This document shows positions 8,903 through 16,330 of a DNA stretch of 17,620 bases, one piece after another; positions within the stretch are counted from its first letter, which is position 1, and every line of letters begins with the position of its first letter. The translations under genes were made by a program, and so were the position numbers. The stretch is from positions 1 through 17,620 of the forward strand of contig CAJUAS010000033.1 in the NCBI GenBank assembly GCA_910584395.1, written 5' to 3'. Origin of the DNA: an uncultured Oscillospiraceae bacterium. Its GTDB lineage: Bacteria; Bacillota; Clostridia; Oscillospirales; Oscillospiraceae. Below the pieces are notes generated by a model. It worked only from the letters and a program-made list of their open reading frames with translations. It searched no databases and was not told the DNA's origin.

Positions 8903-9799
8903 TTACACGATGGTCACGTACTTCTTGATGTCGTCCCGCATGGCCTCGGCGGCGGCGCGGGCGGCGTCTTGGAAATGCTCCGCCCCATTTTCCGTCTTCT
9001 GCCACGCGCACAGGATGCCCCGGGAGGAGTTGATGATCGCCCCCCAGCCGTAGCGGTCAAACGCCCCGGCCACATCCTGCGCCGTCCCTCCCTGCGCGCC
9101 GTAGCCGGGCACAAGGAAGAAGGTCTTTTCCATGCGGCGGCGCAGCTCCCGCAACTCGGCGGGATAGGTCGCGCCCACCACCGCTCCCAAGGTCTGGTAG
9201 CCGCACTCCCCTTCGCTGCCTGCGCCCAGCCGCTTGCAGAGATCCGCCATCACGGTATACACCTGCCGGTCGCCCGCCACCATATCCTGAAGCTCCCCAG
9301 AGGAGGGATTGGAGGTCTTGACCAGCAAAAACACGCCCTTGTCCTCCTCCTTGGCGATGTTGAGGAAGGGCAGGATGGCGTCCGAGCCCATATAGCCGTT
9401 GATGGTGACGCAGTCGGCGCAGAAGGGAGTGCCCAGCCAGCCCTCGGCATAGGCTTGGGCGGTAGAGCCGATGTCCCCCCGCTTGATATCGGCGATCACG
9501 TAAAAGCCCTTGTCATGGGCATATTGAATGGTGTCGTGCATGGCTTTCACCCCGGGCCAGCCCAACAGCTCATAGTACGCCGCTTGGGGCTTTACGGCGG
9601 GGACGACCCCCTGAAGGGCGTCCAGCAGAGCCATGTTGTAGCGAAGCACCGCCTCAGCCGCGCCCTCCAGCGTCTCTCCGTGCTTGTCCAAGCACTCCTT
9701 GACCAGCTGGGGCGGAATATACTCCAGCCGCGCGTCCAGCCCCACCACCGTGGGGTTTTTGGTCTTTCGGATCAGTGCGTGCAAACGGTCAAAGGACAT
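8903..9799 (-). CDS. pyrF: Orotidine 5'-phosphate decarboxylase
   Basis: The 298-residue enzyme makes UMP from OMP, the last step of the pathway. The catalytic array is seen in DIKRGDIGST at 104-113 (Asp104, Lys106, Asp109). The length near 300 and features such as PTVVGLDARLEYIP, YYELLGWPGV and NSSRGI near the C-terminus place it in the longer type-2 OMP decarboxylase group rather than the ~240-residue E. coli type. AAGGAGGAAACATT leads to the ATG. It is 15 nt downstream of pyrC and 12 nt upstream of pyrK. Confidence 0.95.
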   Translation of the reverse strand: MSFDRLHALIRKTKNPTVVGLDARLEYIPPQLVKECLDKHGETLEGAAEAVLRYNMALLDALQGVVPAVKPQAAYYELLGWPGVKAMHDTIQYAHDKGFYVIADIKRGDIGSTAQAYAEGWLGTPFCADCVTINGYMGSDAILPFLNIAKEEDKGVFLLVKTSNPSSGELQDMVAGDRQVYTVMADLCKRLGAGSEGECGYQTLGAVVGATYPAELRELRRRMEKTFFLVPGYGAQGGTAQDVAGAFDRYGWGAIINSSRGILCAWQKTENGAEHFQDAARAAAEAMRDDIKKYVTIV

Positions 9800-9814
9800 A
9801 ATGTTTCCTCCTTC

Positions 9815-11086
9815 TTATCCCCGGTAGACGATCTGGCCGTCTACAATGGTATACTTGACCTTTCCCTTGAGCCGCCGCCCGCCGAAGGGGGTGTTGCGGC
9901 CCATGGACAGAAACTTTTCCGGTTCGACCTCCCACACCTCGTCGGGGTCAAAGATGACCACGTCCGCCGGGTTGCCGATGGCCAGCCGACCGTAGGGTAC
10001 GCGCAAAATGGACGCGGGATTGATGGTCATTTTCCGCAAAATGTCGGATAGGGTGAGCTTCCCGGTGTGGTAGAGGGCGGTGAGGGTCACCGCCAGCGCG
10101 GTCTCCAGCCCCACCATGCCGCTGGGGGCGTCCTCCAAGGGCTTGGCCTTCTCCTCTGCGGAGTGGGGGGCGTGGTCGGTGGCGATGGCGTCGATGGTGC
10201 CGTCCCGCAGGGCGGCAATGATCCCCTCCACGTCCGCTTTGGTGCGAAGGGGCGGGTTCACCCGGGCCATCGTCCCCTGCTTTTGCACCTCTTCTTCGGT
10301 CAGGGTGAAATACTGGGGGCAGGTCTCGCAGGTGATGGGCACGCCCTTGTGCTTGTAATTGCGGATGATGGCGGCGGACTTGGCCGTGGACACATGGCAG
10401 ATATGTACCGCCGCGCCGGTCTCCTCGGCCAGCATGGCGTCCCGCATGACCATCAGCTCCTCGGCGATGGCGGGCCGGCCGTGGATGCCCAGCGCACGGG
10501 ACACCTGCCCCTCGTTGACGGCGTAGTTTTGTACCATGTCCTTGTCCTCACAGTGGGAGAGGACGGTCAAGTGCTGGCGCGCGGCCTTCATCAGTCCGTC
10601 GCGCATCACGTTGGCGTTTTGTACGGGCATCCCGTCGTCGGACAGGGCCACCGCCCCTGCATCCCGCAGCGCGGCCGGGTCGGTGAGCTTCTCCCCGTCC
10701 TCGTTAAAGGTCAGCGCGCCGATGGGCAGCACCCGCGTGCCCGGCGTTTTGGCTTTGTCCAAAATATAGGCCACCACATCCGGGTCGTCGCACACGGGGC
10801 GGGTGTTTGGCATACAGGCCACCGCCGCGAAGCCCCCCGCCGCCGCCGCGGCGCGTCCGGTCTCAATGGTTTCCTTGTGGGTGTAGCCGGGGTCGCGAAG
10901 GTGGACGTGCATATCCACCAGCCCCGAAGAGACGATGAGGTTTTGCGCTTCAATGATCTCTGCGCCGTCGGGGTCTATGTTGCTCCCGATCACCGCCACC
11001 CGGCCGTCCTCCAACAAAATATCCATCACGCCGCCGATGCCGCCGACCGGGTCGATGAACCGTCCTTGACGGATCAACAGTTTCAA
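9815..11086 (-). CDS. pyrC: Dihydroorotase
   Basis: The 423-residue zinc amidohydrolase cyclises carbamoyl aspartate to dihydroorotate, the third step of the pathway. Metal and catalytic residues are visible: His60 and His62 in VDMHVHLRDPG, His178 in LSHCED, His231 in ICHVSTAKS and Asp304 in IATDHAPHS, the class I (B. subtilis/Aquifex-like) pattern. A TTG at 11086 is the likely start: it gives MKLLIRQGRFIDP, the usual N-terminus, and GGAG lies 9 nt upstream. An in-frame TTG at 11095 is too close to that site. It is the first gene of the operon, directly behind a good promoter. pyrB and carAB are not present in the window. Confidence 0.95.
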   Translation of the reverse strand: MKLLIRQGRFIDPVGGIGGVMDILLEDGRVAVIGSNIDPDGAEIIEAQNLIVSSGLVDMHVHLRDPGYTHKETIETGRAAAAAGGFAAVACMPNTRPVCDDPDVVAYILDKAKTPGTRVLPIGALTFNEDGEKLTDPAALRDAGAVALSDDGMPVQNANVMRDGLMKAARQHLTVLSHCEDKDMVQNYAVNEGQVSRALGIHGRPAIAEELMVMRDAMLAEETGAAVHICHVSTAKSAAIIRNYKHKGVPITCETCPQYFTLTEEEVQKQGTMARVNPPLRTKADVEGIIAALRDGTIDAIATDHAPHSAEEKAKPLEDAPSGMVGLETALAVTLTALYHTGKLTLSDILRKMTINPASILRVPYGRLAIGNPADVVIFDPDEVWEVEPEKFLSMGRNTPFGGRRLKGKVKYTIVDGQIVYRG

Positions 11087-11118
11087 GGCCAACAACTCCT
11101 TTGTTACACACTGTTTTT

Positions 11119-11147
11119 ATTATACCTTTCCCGGCGAAAATAAGCAA
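11119..11147 (-). promoter_or_regulatory. Promoter of the pyr operon
   Basis: On the minus strand the sequence reads TTGCTT (11147-11142), 17 nt, then a perfect TATAAT (11124-11119). The spacing is ideal. A start site near 11112 leaves about 25 nt of leader before the pyrC start codon, enough for the AAAGGAG ribosome site but too short for a PyrR-type antiterminator/terminator pair. Confidence 0.8.
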
Positions 11148-11200
11148 ATGAATTTTTCATAAATTCGGGCCATACTAACCGTGGGAAAGGAGGAGTTGTG

Positions 11201-11383
11201 ATGAACGAGCATCCGTTTTTGAAGGGCATCGGCCTTGGTATGCTGGCCGGGGCGGCCGTGGGCGCGACCATGATGAAAAACGAAAAGACCATCAAGAAAG
11301 CCGCCAAGCACACCGTCAAGACCGTGGGCCGTCTGGCCGAGGACGCCGCCGACACGCTGGCGGACAAGCTGCCCAGTATGTGA
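11201..11383 (+). CDS. Small hypothetical protein, 60 residues
   Basis: Starts at an ATG with AAAGGAGG 7 nt upstream (an in-frame GTG at 11198 is too close to that site). The protein opens with a short glycine/alanine-rich hydrophobic stretch (GIGLGMLAGAAVGATMM), then a lysine-rich region and an amphipathic helix (GRLAEDAADTLADKL). This resembles small YtxH-like membrane-associated proteins of Firmicutes, but I do not recognise a specific family. It is divergent from the pyr operon and is followed directly by a strong hairpin, so it is a single-gene transcript. Codon use matches the GC-rich chromosome, so it belongs to the host side of the boundary. Confidence 0.7.
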   Translation: MNEHPFLKGIGLGMLAGAAVGATMMKNEKTIKKAAKHTVKTVGRLAEDAADTLADKLPSM

Positions 11384-11392
11384 AAGAGCAAA

Positions 11393-11428
11393 AAAGAGAG
11401 AGACACCCAAAAGGGTGTCTCTCTCTTT
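11393..11428. terminator. Strong stem-loop terminator, host/element edge
   Basis: A perfect 16-bp stem: AAAGAGAGAGACACCC (11393-11408), loop AAAA, then its reverse complement (11413-11428). On the minus strand the stem runs into six T residues, a canonical terminator for transcripts leaving the recombinase gene. On the plus strand the T-run is short (CTTTG) but the stem can still end the 60-residue gene. This is the last feature with host-like character before the element. Confidence 0.8.
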
Positions 11429-11597
11429 GAAAGTAGTGACCTATTCTGATACGAAATGCACACCCTACCGAACTTTCGTGTAAAGGTTCAAAGAGTGTGC
11501 ATTTTTTAATTATTCCCCAAGACCGCAAAAGAAAGACCGCAAAACCTGTTCACCCAAAAAGGTGTGCGGTCTTGCGGTCTTACTCGTTTCGGTGCGA
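11429..11597. other. Element-end non-coding region with inverted repeats (possible attachment site)
   Basis: No gene is supported in these 169 nt between the host terminator and the recombinase stop. Two structures are visible. First, AAATGCACAC (11454-11463) pairs with GTGTGCATTT (11495-11504), with a weak inner AACTTT/AAAGGTT pairing and a run of T after it on the plus strand. Second, two copies of AAGACCGCA (11519-11527, 11533-11541) face two copies of TGCGGTCTT (11565-11573, 11573-11581), with CACC/GGTG inside. Large serine recombinases commonly sit beside one end of their element, so the attachment site may be here. No partner copy is seen in the window. Confidence 0.45.
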
Positions 11598-13178
11598 TTA
11601 TGCTCCGACCTTGATTTCTGTGCCGTTGGCAAATGCAAAGGTGATTTCGCCGTTCCTGTTTACGATGGCTTTTTCAATCATCACCGTCCAGATGGTGTCA
11701 TTCCAGTCGTGCATCACTTCTGGCTGTTTCTTGAGGGTGCGGATATAAAGCGCCATCTTCTTATCCTGCTGACTACGGGCGGTGCGTAGGCTCTGCAACC
11801 GCTCCAGTTCCGCAGCCGCTTTCTCATACCGTTCGGTGAGGGCTTCGTACTTTTTGAGGTAGGCTTCCTGGGACTGTGCCGTGGATGCGTTTTCCTTGAC
11901 TGCCGCCTTGACCAGTTCGGCAACCACCTGGGTCTCTTCAAGCTGCCGTTCAATGTCGGCATCCAGTGTTCCGAAGTCCATCAGCTTCTGCCGCCATGCT
12001 TCAATTTCCTTTATAATCTGCACTCGATCCTGCATCATCAGATTGTAGGCTTTTATGAAAAGCCGCTGTATGGTTTCTGTGTCCAACGCAGGGGTGTGGC
12101 AGTGTTCCTCGTTTGCGAATTTGCTATTGCACTGCCAAATGGTGCGGCGGTACTGGTCGGTGGAATGCCAGACCTTGGGACCAAAGAAGGCCCCGCAGTC
12201 CTCGCAGACCAGTTTGGCAGAAAGAACGCTCTTTCCACTGTAGGCTTTACCCAAGGTCTTCCGTCTGGCGAACTCTGCCTGCACCTGCTCCCATTCGTCC
12301 GGCTCAATGATGGCGGGGTGGCTACCCGTCACATAATACTGCGGGACTTCACCTTCGTTGGGCTTCATTTTCTTTTCCAGAAAGTCCACCGTGAACTTCT
12401 TCTGGAGCAGCGCATCACCCTTGTATTTTTCGTTCTGAAGGATACTGGTGACCGTGGTCTTACTCCATGTCTGCTTGCCGCCGGGTGACGGGATGCCCAA
12501 CTCTTCCAGGTACTTGCAAATGCCTGCCTGGGTCTTGCCCTCAAGGAAAAGCCCATAAATCAGCTTCACAACCCTTGCTTCGCTTTCGACCACCGCAGGC
12601 CGTCCATCCTCGCCCTTTTCATATCCGAGGAAGCGTTTGTACGGCAGATGCACTTTGCCATCGGAGAAGCTCTTGCGCTGTCCCCAGGTGATGTTTTCGG
12701 AAATGCTGCGGCTTTCTTCCTGTGCCAGAGAGGACATGATGGTGATGAGCAGTTCGCCCTTGCCGTCAAAGGTGTAGATGCCCTCCTTTTCAAAGTAACA
12801 CTCCACTCCGTTCTCTTTCAGCTTTCGGATGGTGACCAGGCTGTCAACCGTGTTTCTTGCAAATCGGCTGACCGACTTGGTAACGATGAGGTCAATTTTG
12901 CCGTCCAGGGCATCGGTGATCATCTCTTTGAAACCCTCACGGCGTTTGGTGTTAGTGCCGGAAATGCCCTCGTCCGTATAGACTTTTACGAACTTCCATT
13001 CCGGCTTGGACTGTATGAATTTGGTGTAATAATCAACCTGGGCTTCATAACTGGTGAACTGCTCATCGCTGTCAGTGGAAACACGGGCGTATCCGGCGAC
13101 ACGTCTTTTCCGTGCAGCCACCGAAGGCAGATGGGTCAGCGGGTTTATGGTTGCAGGTATCATTGTAACTTTAGGCAT
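11598..13178 (-). CDS. Large serine recombinase (complete)
   Basis: This 526-residue serine recombinase probably integrates and excises the element. The resolvase domain has the nucleophile Ser34 in GYARVSTDSDEQ, the EGISGTNTKRREGF segment at about 70-83, and SVSRFARNT at 102-110 with the conserved arginines. The recombinase domain follows (about 180-310: LGYEKGEDG, SILQNEKYKGDALLQKKF, GSHPAIIEPDEWE). Next come a zinc ribbon (Cys325, Cys328, Cys350, Cys360) and a helical, probably coiled-coil region at about 375-470. Length and order match TnpX/TndX-like and prophage recombinases of Clostridia. The ATG follows AAAGGAGGAACCAGA, and the start overlaps the stop of the chimeric gene by 8 nt. It is the last gene at this end of the element. 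Confidence 0.95.
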   Translation of the reverse strand: MPKVTMIPATINPLTHLPSVAARKRRVAGYARVSTDSDEQFTSYEAQVDYYTKFIQSKPEWKFVKVYTDEGISGTNTKRREGFKEMITDALDGKIDLIVTKSVSRFARNTVDSLVTIRKLKENGVECYFEKEGIYTFDGKGELLITIMSSLAQEESRSISENITWGQRKSFSDGKVHLPYKRFLGYEKGEDGRPAVVESEARVVKLIYGLFLEGKTQAGICKYLEELGIPSPGGKQTWSKTTVTSILQNEKYKGDALLQKKFTVDFLEKKMKPNEGEVPQYYVTGSHPAIIEPDEWEQVQAEFARRKTLGKAYSGKSVLSAKLVCEDCGAFFGPKVWHSTDQYRRTIWQCNSKFANEEHCHTPALDTETIQRLFIKAYNLMMQDRVQIIKEIEAWRQKLMDFGTLDADIERQLEETQVVAELVKAAVKENASTAQSQEAYLKKYEALTERYEKAAAELERLQSLRTARSQQDKKMALYIRTLKKQPEVMHDWNDTIWTVMIEKAIVNRNGEITFAFANGTEIKVGA

Positions 13179-13926
13179 TCTGGTTCCTCCTTTCCAGGGC
13201 TTTCTGGCGGGCGGTTGCTTTCATCTCGTCCGTCCAACTTTGTCGGCGTGAGCGGTCTTGCCATGTCCGTGTGATCTCCGAACCGTCAAAGAAGCGAAAA
13301 ATCAGCACATTTCCGTTGCAGACCAGAATGCTTTTTATCAGCCTACGGAGTAATTCCTCTGAAAAATCCACCTGCCCAAGCACTTCTGCGGTCACTGCCT
13401 GCAAGGTTTCTTCGGGGATCTGCTTGGAAGCGCAGGCGGTTTTGCCCATCGAATTGAATGTACCGCAGACCCAGACGGGACCCGTTTTCGTGACCTTGCG
13501 CCGATAGTTCTTGCCGCAGCCATCGCAAACCAGAAGGCTTGTGAACGGGTATGCTTTCTTGGGCGCAGGCTTTTTCAAGAACCGAGCCGCCCGACGTGCT
13601 TTCTCTGCCTGCACCGTTTGGAAGGTCTCTATGTCGATAATGGCATCGTGGGCATCCTCTGCGTGGTACTTGGGCAGTTCGCCGTTGTTGATGATGGTTT
13701 TCTTGGTGATGTGGTTCTCACGGAAGGTTTTCTGTAAAATCAGATTTCCCGTATAGGTGTAGTTGCTGAGTATCTTTGAAATTACGGACTGGCCCCATTG
13801 TTTGCCGAAGCGTGACGGAATGCCATCCTCATTCAGTCTCTTGGCAATGGTAAGGTAGCGGTACACGCCAGTTTTCGCAAGGGGCTGATCGCTGTAGGTC
13901 TCGATATCGATTGAGAGAGTTTTCAT
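13171..13926 (-). CDS. Chimeric gene: phage DNA polymerase N-terminus joined to serine recombinase C-terminal half
   Basis: The 251-residue frame is intact, with AAAGGACAATGAT before the ATG. Residues 1-24 (MKTLSIDIETYSDQPLAKTG then VYRY) match what I know as the start of phage family-A DNA polymerases, including the DIET exonuclease motif. From residue 25 (LTIAKRLNEDGIPS) the sequence instead aligns with a serine recombinase from the equivalent of residue ~217 of the downstream complete enzyme: SNYTYTGNLILQKTF, then DAIIDIETFQTVQAEK, and a zinc ribbon CDGCG...VCG...C. The catalytic serine domain is absent, so it cannot cut DNA by itself. The junction is near 13855. It overlaps the next recombinase by 8 nt, a usual tandem arrangement. 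I infer an in-frame deletion; the product might still bind DNA or the partner recombinase. Confidence 0.8.
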   Translation of the reverse strand: MKTLSIDIETYSDQPLAKTGVYRYLTIAKRLNEDGIPSRFGKQWGQSVISKILSNYTYTGNLILQKTFRENHITKKTIINNGELPKYHAEDAHDAIIDIETFQTVQAEKARRAARFLKKPAPKKAYPFTSLLVCDGCGKNYRRKVTKTGPVWVCGTFNSMGKTACASKQIPEETLQAVTAEVLGQVDFSEELLRRLIKSILVCNGNVLIFRFFDGSEITRTWQDRSRRQSWTDEMKATARQKALERRNQNA

Positions 13927-13989
13927 ATCATTGTCCTTTCAACGGAAATAAGGACGGCAGAGAATGCTCCCCGCCGCCCCGTTAGCGCG

Positions 13990-14160
13990 TTAGTCCACCT
14001 TTGTGGCGGATTCTTTGGTTTTCTTGGCTTCCTTGCGCTTACGGATCTTGTCCTTCACCCAACTCACCGCAGATGCGATGATGATGATGATTTCAGCGAT
14101 AAACACGCCAGTCATGGCTCCGAAGCAGGTGTAAAGCATCAGTTCCTGAAATTCAGTCAT
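13990..14160 (-). CDS. Small single-pass membrane protein, 56 residues
   Basis: The ATG at 14160 has GGAGGTGCGACC directly upstream; the frame extends further but into the preceding gene and without a better start. The protein has one strong hydrophobic helix (about residues 9-33, including AEIIIIIASAVSW) and then a very basic tail rich in Lys and Arg (KDKIRKRKEAKKTKES). This is the layout of a small N-out/C-in membrane protein. I do not recognise a family. It lies between the DUF2815 gene and the polymerase start, so it is part of the phage early operon. Confidence 0.65.
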   Translation of the reverse strand: MTEFQELMLYTCFGAMTGVFIAEIIIIIASAVSWVKDKIRKRKEAKKTKESATKVD

Positions 14161-14173
14161 GGTCGCACCTCCA

Positions 14174-14749
14174 TTAAGCCAGGAAGTCGTCATCCGCATC
14201 GGTTGCGAAATCGGACTCGGCGCTTGCCTTACCACCCAGGGGTTCACCGGCACGGATGAGCTGCAGGTTATTCAGACCACAGGCGATACCCTTGTTGCCG
14301 TTGGAGTTGAAGGCATACAGGTTGATGCTTGCACGGCCATACACGCCGGAGTAGACCTCGGAGCGGGTCAGCACGGGATTGCGGTCAGCATCCACGATGC
14401 CGGGTGCAGTTGCGGAGTTGGCGTTGATGAAGTAAGCGTTGGCATAGGCGGGATCGTCGGGTCTCTCGATATCGCCGTCGCGCAGAGGGGTCTTGATGGC
14501 AGCCAGAGGGGGTACACTCTTGCTGTTGCCCTTCAACTTGGACTGGCCCTCCTGGTAGGCAGCTTCGATTGCCGCCTTGATCTTTGCGACCGTCTTGGTA
14601 TCGGACTTTGGGATGATGAGGCTGACACTGTACTTGGGAGTGCCGCCGTTGATGCTCTTAGGCTCCCAGACGTTGGCATAAGACCAACGGGTGTCGGGAC
14701 CGGTGATGACCTTCATAGGGTTGTTGACTCTGGTTGTGTTAGTAGACAT
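14174..14749 (-). CDS. DUF2815 family protein (phage single-stranded DNA-binding, Enc34-like)
   Basis: The 191-residue product is read from the ATG at 14749, which has GGAGG about 9 nt upstream. The frame extends 8 codons further but then overlaps the DUF2800 stop. DUF2815 members are phage proteins related to the Enc34 single-stranded-DNA-binding fold. Typical segments are VITGPDTRWSYANVWEPK, KYSVSLIIPKSD, KTPLRDGD, NAYFINANSATAPGIVD and SEVYSGVYGRASINLYAFN. An acidic tail (ESDFATDADDDFLA) resembles the protein-interaction tails of single-strand binding proteins. It follows the DUF2800 nuclease gene by one base, the usual phage order, pointing to joint work in replication or recombination. 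Confidence 0.9.
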   Translation of the reverse strand: MSTNTTRVNNPMKVITGPDTRWSYANVWEPKSINGGTPKYSVSLIIPKSDTKTVAKIKAAIEAAYQEGQSKLKGNSKSVPPLAAIKTPLRDGDIERPDDPAYANAYFINANSATAPGIVDADRNPVLTRSEVYSGVYGRASINLYAFNSNGNKGIACGLNNLQLIRAGEPLGGKASAESDFATDADDDFLA

Positions 14750-14750
14750 A

Positions 14751-15878
14751 TTAAAATTCCTCCATAAAATCATTTTTTGCGGTATTCATTGCCGGACGTT
14801 TATCGCTCTCCGGCACGAGCGTGGGTTTGCCTTGCGGCTTTTCAATGTAGGGAGCGAGAAGTTCCTCAAAGCGGGATTTGCCGAGCATCTTCTGCATGGC
14901 AGTGATACCGAGGACTTTCCGCTCGTAGGGATCGAAGCCCGCGTTCTCCACGGTGGCAGCAACAATAGCATCGTTGGTGTACTTTCGGTTGGAATGGCCT
15001 TCGACCAATTTCCATCCGCTCCAGTCCTTGCCGCTGATAGCCTGCTGAAGGGCGTATTCCTTCACATCAGAAGCCCAGGCTGTCAGAGCATCGACCTTGC
15101 CGAGAATATCTGCAATTTCCTCATCATCGAGGAGCGCAGGGGTCTGGAAATCATATCGGGCAAGAGCCATATTCGCTTCGGCGCGTTCTCTGCATTCGGC
15201 TTTTGCCTTACAAAAACGGCACCATTCACCACAGTGGAAGTCACCTTGGCCCTCATAGGCCAGTTTCGCTTTCTGGCTGAGTTCTGTGTCTGCCCATTGA
15301 AGCAGATCGGCTTTTTCCATCTCGTACACACTGACATTGGACTTTCGGGGTTGGAAGATGGTCATACGGACGGTATCGATGTCGTAGATGTCATCGAAGA
15401 TTTCCAAGGCCCCCAGGGCATACAGCATCATCTGGGGATTTGCCACGGCGCTGATCTCGACACCCTTGCCATGCTTGTAATCGCAGATGTTCATCACACC
15501 GTCAGCGATAACGATGCAGTCGGCAGTTCCGAAGCCGTCCTGAACCCAACGGGAGAAGTTGACCCGCTGTTCGATCATGACCACAGGGTCGGTGCAGATC
15601 TGTTTTGCCGTTTCCAGGAGTTCTACCACATAGGCGGCATATCCGGCGGCACATTCCTCCATCTCCTCGTTGTACCAGGAGAGATTTTCGATGGGGTCTT
15701 CTGTGGGCATCCCAAGAGCCTGTTTCAGACGGAACTCGCAGAGGGTGTGGGCATCGGTGCCCTCGGCAGCGTAGTCACTGCCTTTATCCTCGTAGTTCTC
15801 GCAGAGCCGAACGGAAGGCGGACAGTTGAGCCACCGTTCAGAAGAGGATGCTGACAGAACAGCGTGTTTATTTGCCAT
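14751..15878 (-). CDS. DUF2800 protein, PD-(D/E)XK (RecB/Cas4-like) nuclease
   Basis: This 375-residue phage protein has the marks of a Cas4/RecB-type exonuclease. The start holds SASSSERWLNCP with Cys19, then EGTDAH (about 39-44). The nuclease core shows GTADCIVIAD with Asp120 and NICDYKHGKG with Asp133-Tyr-Lys135. A cysteine cluster at Cys216, Cys220, Cys223 and Cys229 (HCGEWCRFCKAKAEC) with Cys19 could hold an iron-sulfur cluster, as in Cas4 and AddB. The ATG follows GGAGGTGCTGACTG and overlaps the previous gene by 11 nt. With DUF2815 it forms the nuclease/ssDNA-binding pair of the phage early module, plausibly for end processing during replication or recombination. Confidence 0.9.
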   Translation of the reverse strand: MANKHAVLSASSSERWLNCPPSVRLCENYEDKGSDYAAEGTDAHTLCEFRLKQALGMPTEDPIENLSWYNEEMEECAAGYAAYVVELLETAKQICTDPVVMIEQRVNFSRWVQDGFGTADCIVIADGVMNICDYKHGKGVEISAVANPQMMLYALGALEIFDDIYDIDTVRMTIFQPRKSNVSVYEMEKADLLQWADTELSQKAKLAYEGQGDFHCGEWCRFCKAKAECRERAEANMALARYDFQTPALLDDEEIADILGKVDALTAWASDVKEYALQQAISGKDWSGWKLVEGHSNRKYTNDAIVAATVENAGFDPYERKVLGITAMQKMLGKSRFEELLAPYIEKPQGKPTLVPESDKRPAMNTAKNDFMEEF

Positions 15879-16179
15879 CAGTCAGCACCTCCGCATCGGC
15901 AAGCAGTGCCTTGTAGTGGGCGGGGTCGATCTGGGACAGCTTGGCGGCACCATACTTCTGGAGCAGGGAGCGGATCTCTGCGGTATGACCCTGCCGGGAC
16001 TTATCTGCGAGAACGGCTCTGACCTGTTCCAAAGTCAGTGCGGGTTCGGCGGGAGCAGTCGGTTCGGCATCTCCTGCACCGCTGAACATCTCTGCAAGCC
16101 AGTTGGCGGCATCGTTAATAGCGGCAGCAGCAGTGCGCAGCTCTTCGATGGTCGCAGCCATATCGCTCATTTTGCTCAT
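15868..16179 (-). CDS. Phage hypothetical protein, 103 residues (rrp5-like label)
   Basis: Start ATG with AAGGAGGAAAACAGG upstream. The first part is helical and alanine-rich, followed by a Pro/Ala/Glu linker (about 38-47) and a compact C-terminal helical segment, LTLEQVRAVLADKSRQGHTA then EIRSLLQKYGAAKLSQIDP, ending ALLADAEVL. Short phage proteins of this type, next to DUF2800 genes, are often carried in databases under the misleading name rRNA biogenesis protein rrp5. I see no basis for that role. The C-terminal part resembles a small helical DNA- or protein-binding module. It overlaps both neighbours: 65 nt with the gene before and 11 nt with the DUF2800 gene. Confidence 0.75.
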   Translation of the reverse strand: MSKMSDMAATIEELRTAAAAINDAANWLAEMFSGAGDAEPTAPAEPALTLEQVRAVLADKSRQGHTAEIRSLLQKYGAAKLSQIDPAHYKALLADAEVLTDGK

Positions 16180-16321
16180 CCTGTTTTCCTCCTTCCGTAG
16201 ATTGACTTTGAATCAGCGCCAGCTTCATAGCCAGTCGCTTGGACACCACACTGATGGCCGTAAGAACATCGATAAGTTCCTGGTCGGTGCCGGTGCCGTG
16301 TTTCTTCTGGGCTTCGTACAT
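16115..16321 (-). CDS. Small phage hypothetical protein, 68 residues
   Basis: The ATG at 16321 has an excellent site, AAGGAGGTGAACAGA, which decides the start although the frame is open to 16375. The core (QELIDVLTAISVVSKRLAMKLALI, about residues 13-36) is an amphipathic helix; such small proteins are common just before this phage cassette. The last ~20 codons overlap the next gene's start in another frame and encode an unusual Cys/His/Arg-rich end (GCDHRRAAHCCCRY) that may be only a by-product of the overlap. Function unknown. Confidence 0.65.
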   Translation of the reverse strand: MYEAQKKHGTGTDQELIDVLTAISVVSKRLAMKLALIQSQSTEGGKQDEQNERYGCDHRRAAHCCCRY

Positions 16322-16330
16322 TCTGTTCAC

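Noticed and set aside
7910..10051. 713-codon plus-strand frame
   Set aside because: Antisense to pyrD, pyrK and pyrF, which are all clearly intact; a codon-bias shadow.
11519..11581. Possible CRISPR repeat
   Set aside because: Only two copies of a 9-mer and their inverted copies, with no regular spacers and no cas genes nearby. The Cas4-like fold in DUF2800 is a phage nuclease feature, not evidence for CRISPR.
15868..16179. Role in ribosomal RNA processing (rrp5)
   Set aside because: That label is a carried-over name for short phage proteins; no S1 or TPR repeats of real Rrp5 are present.
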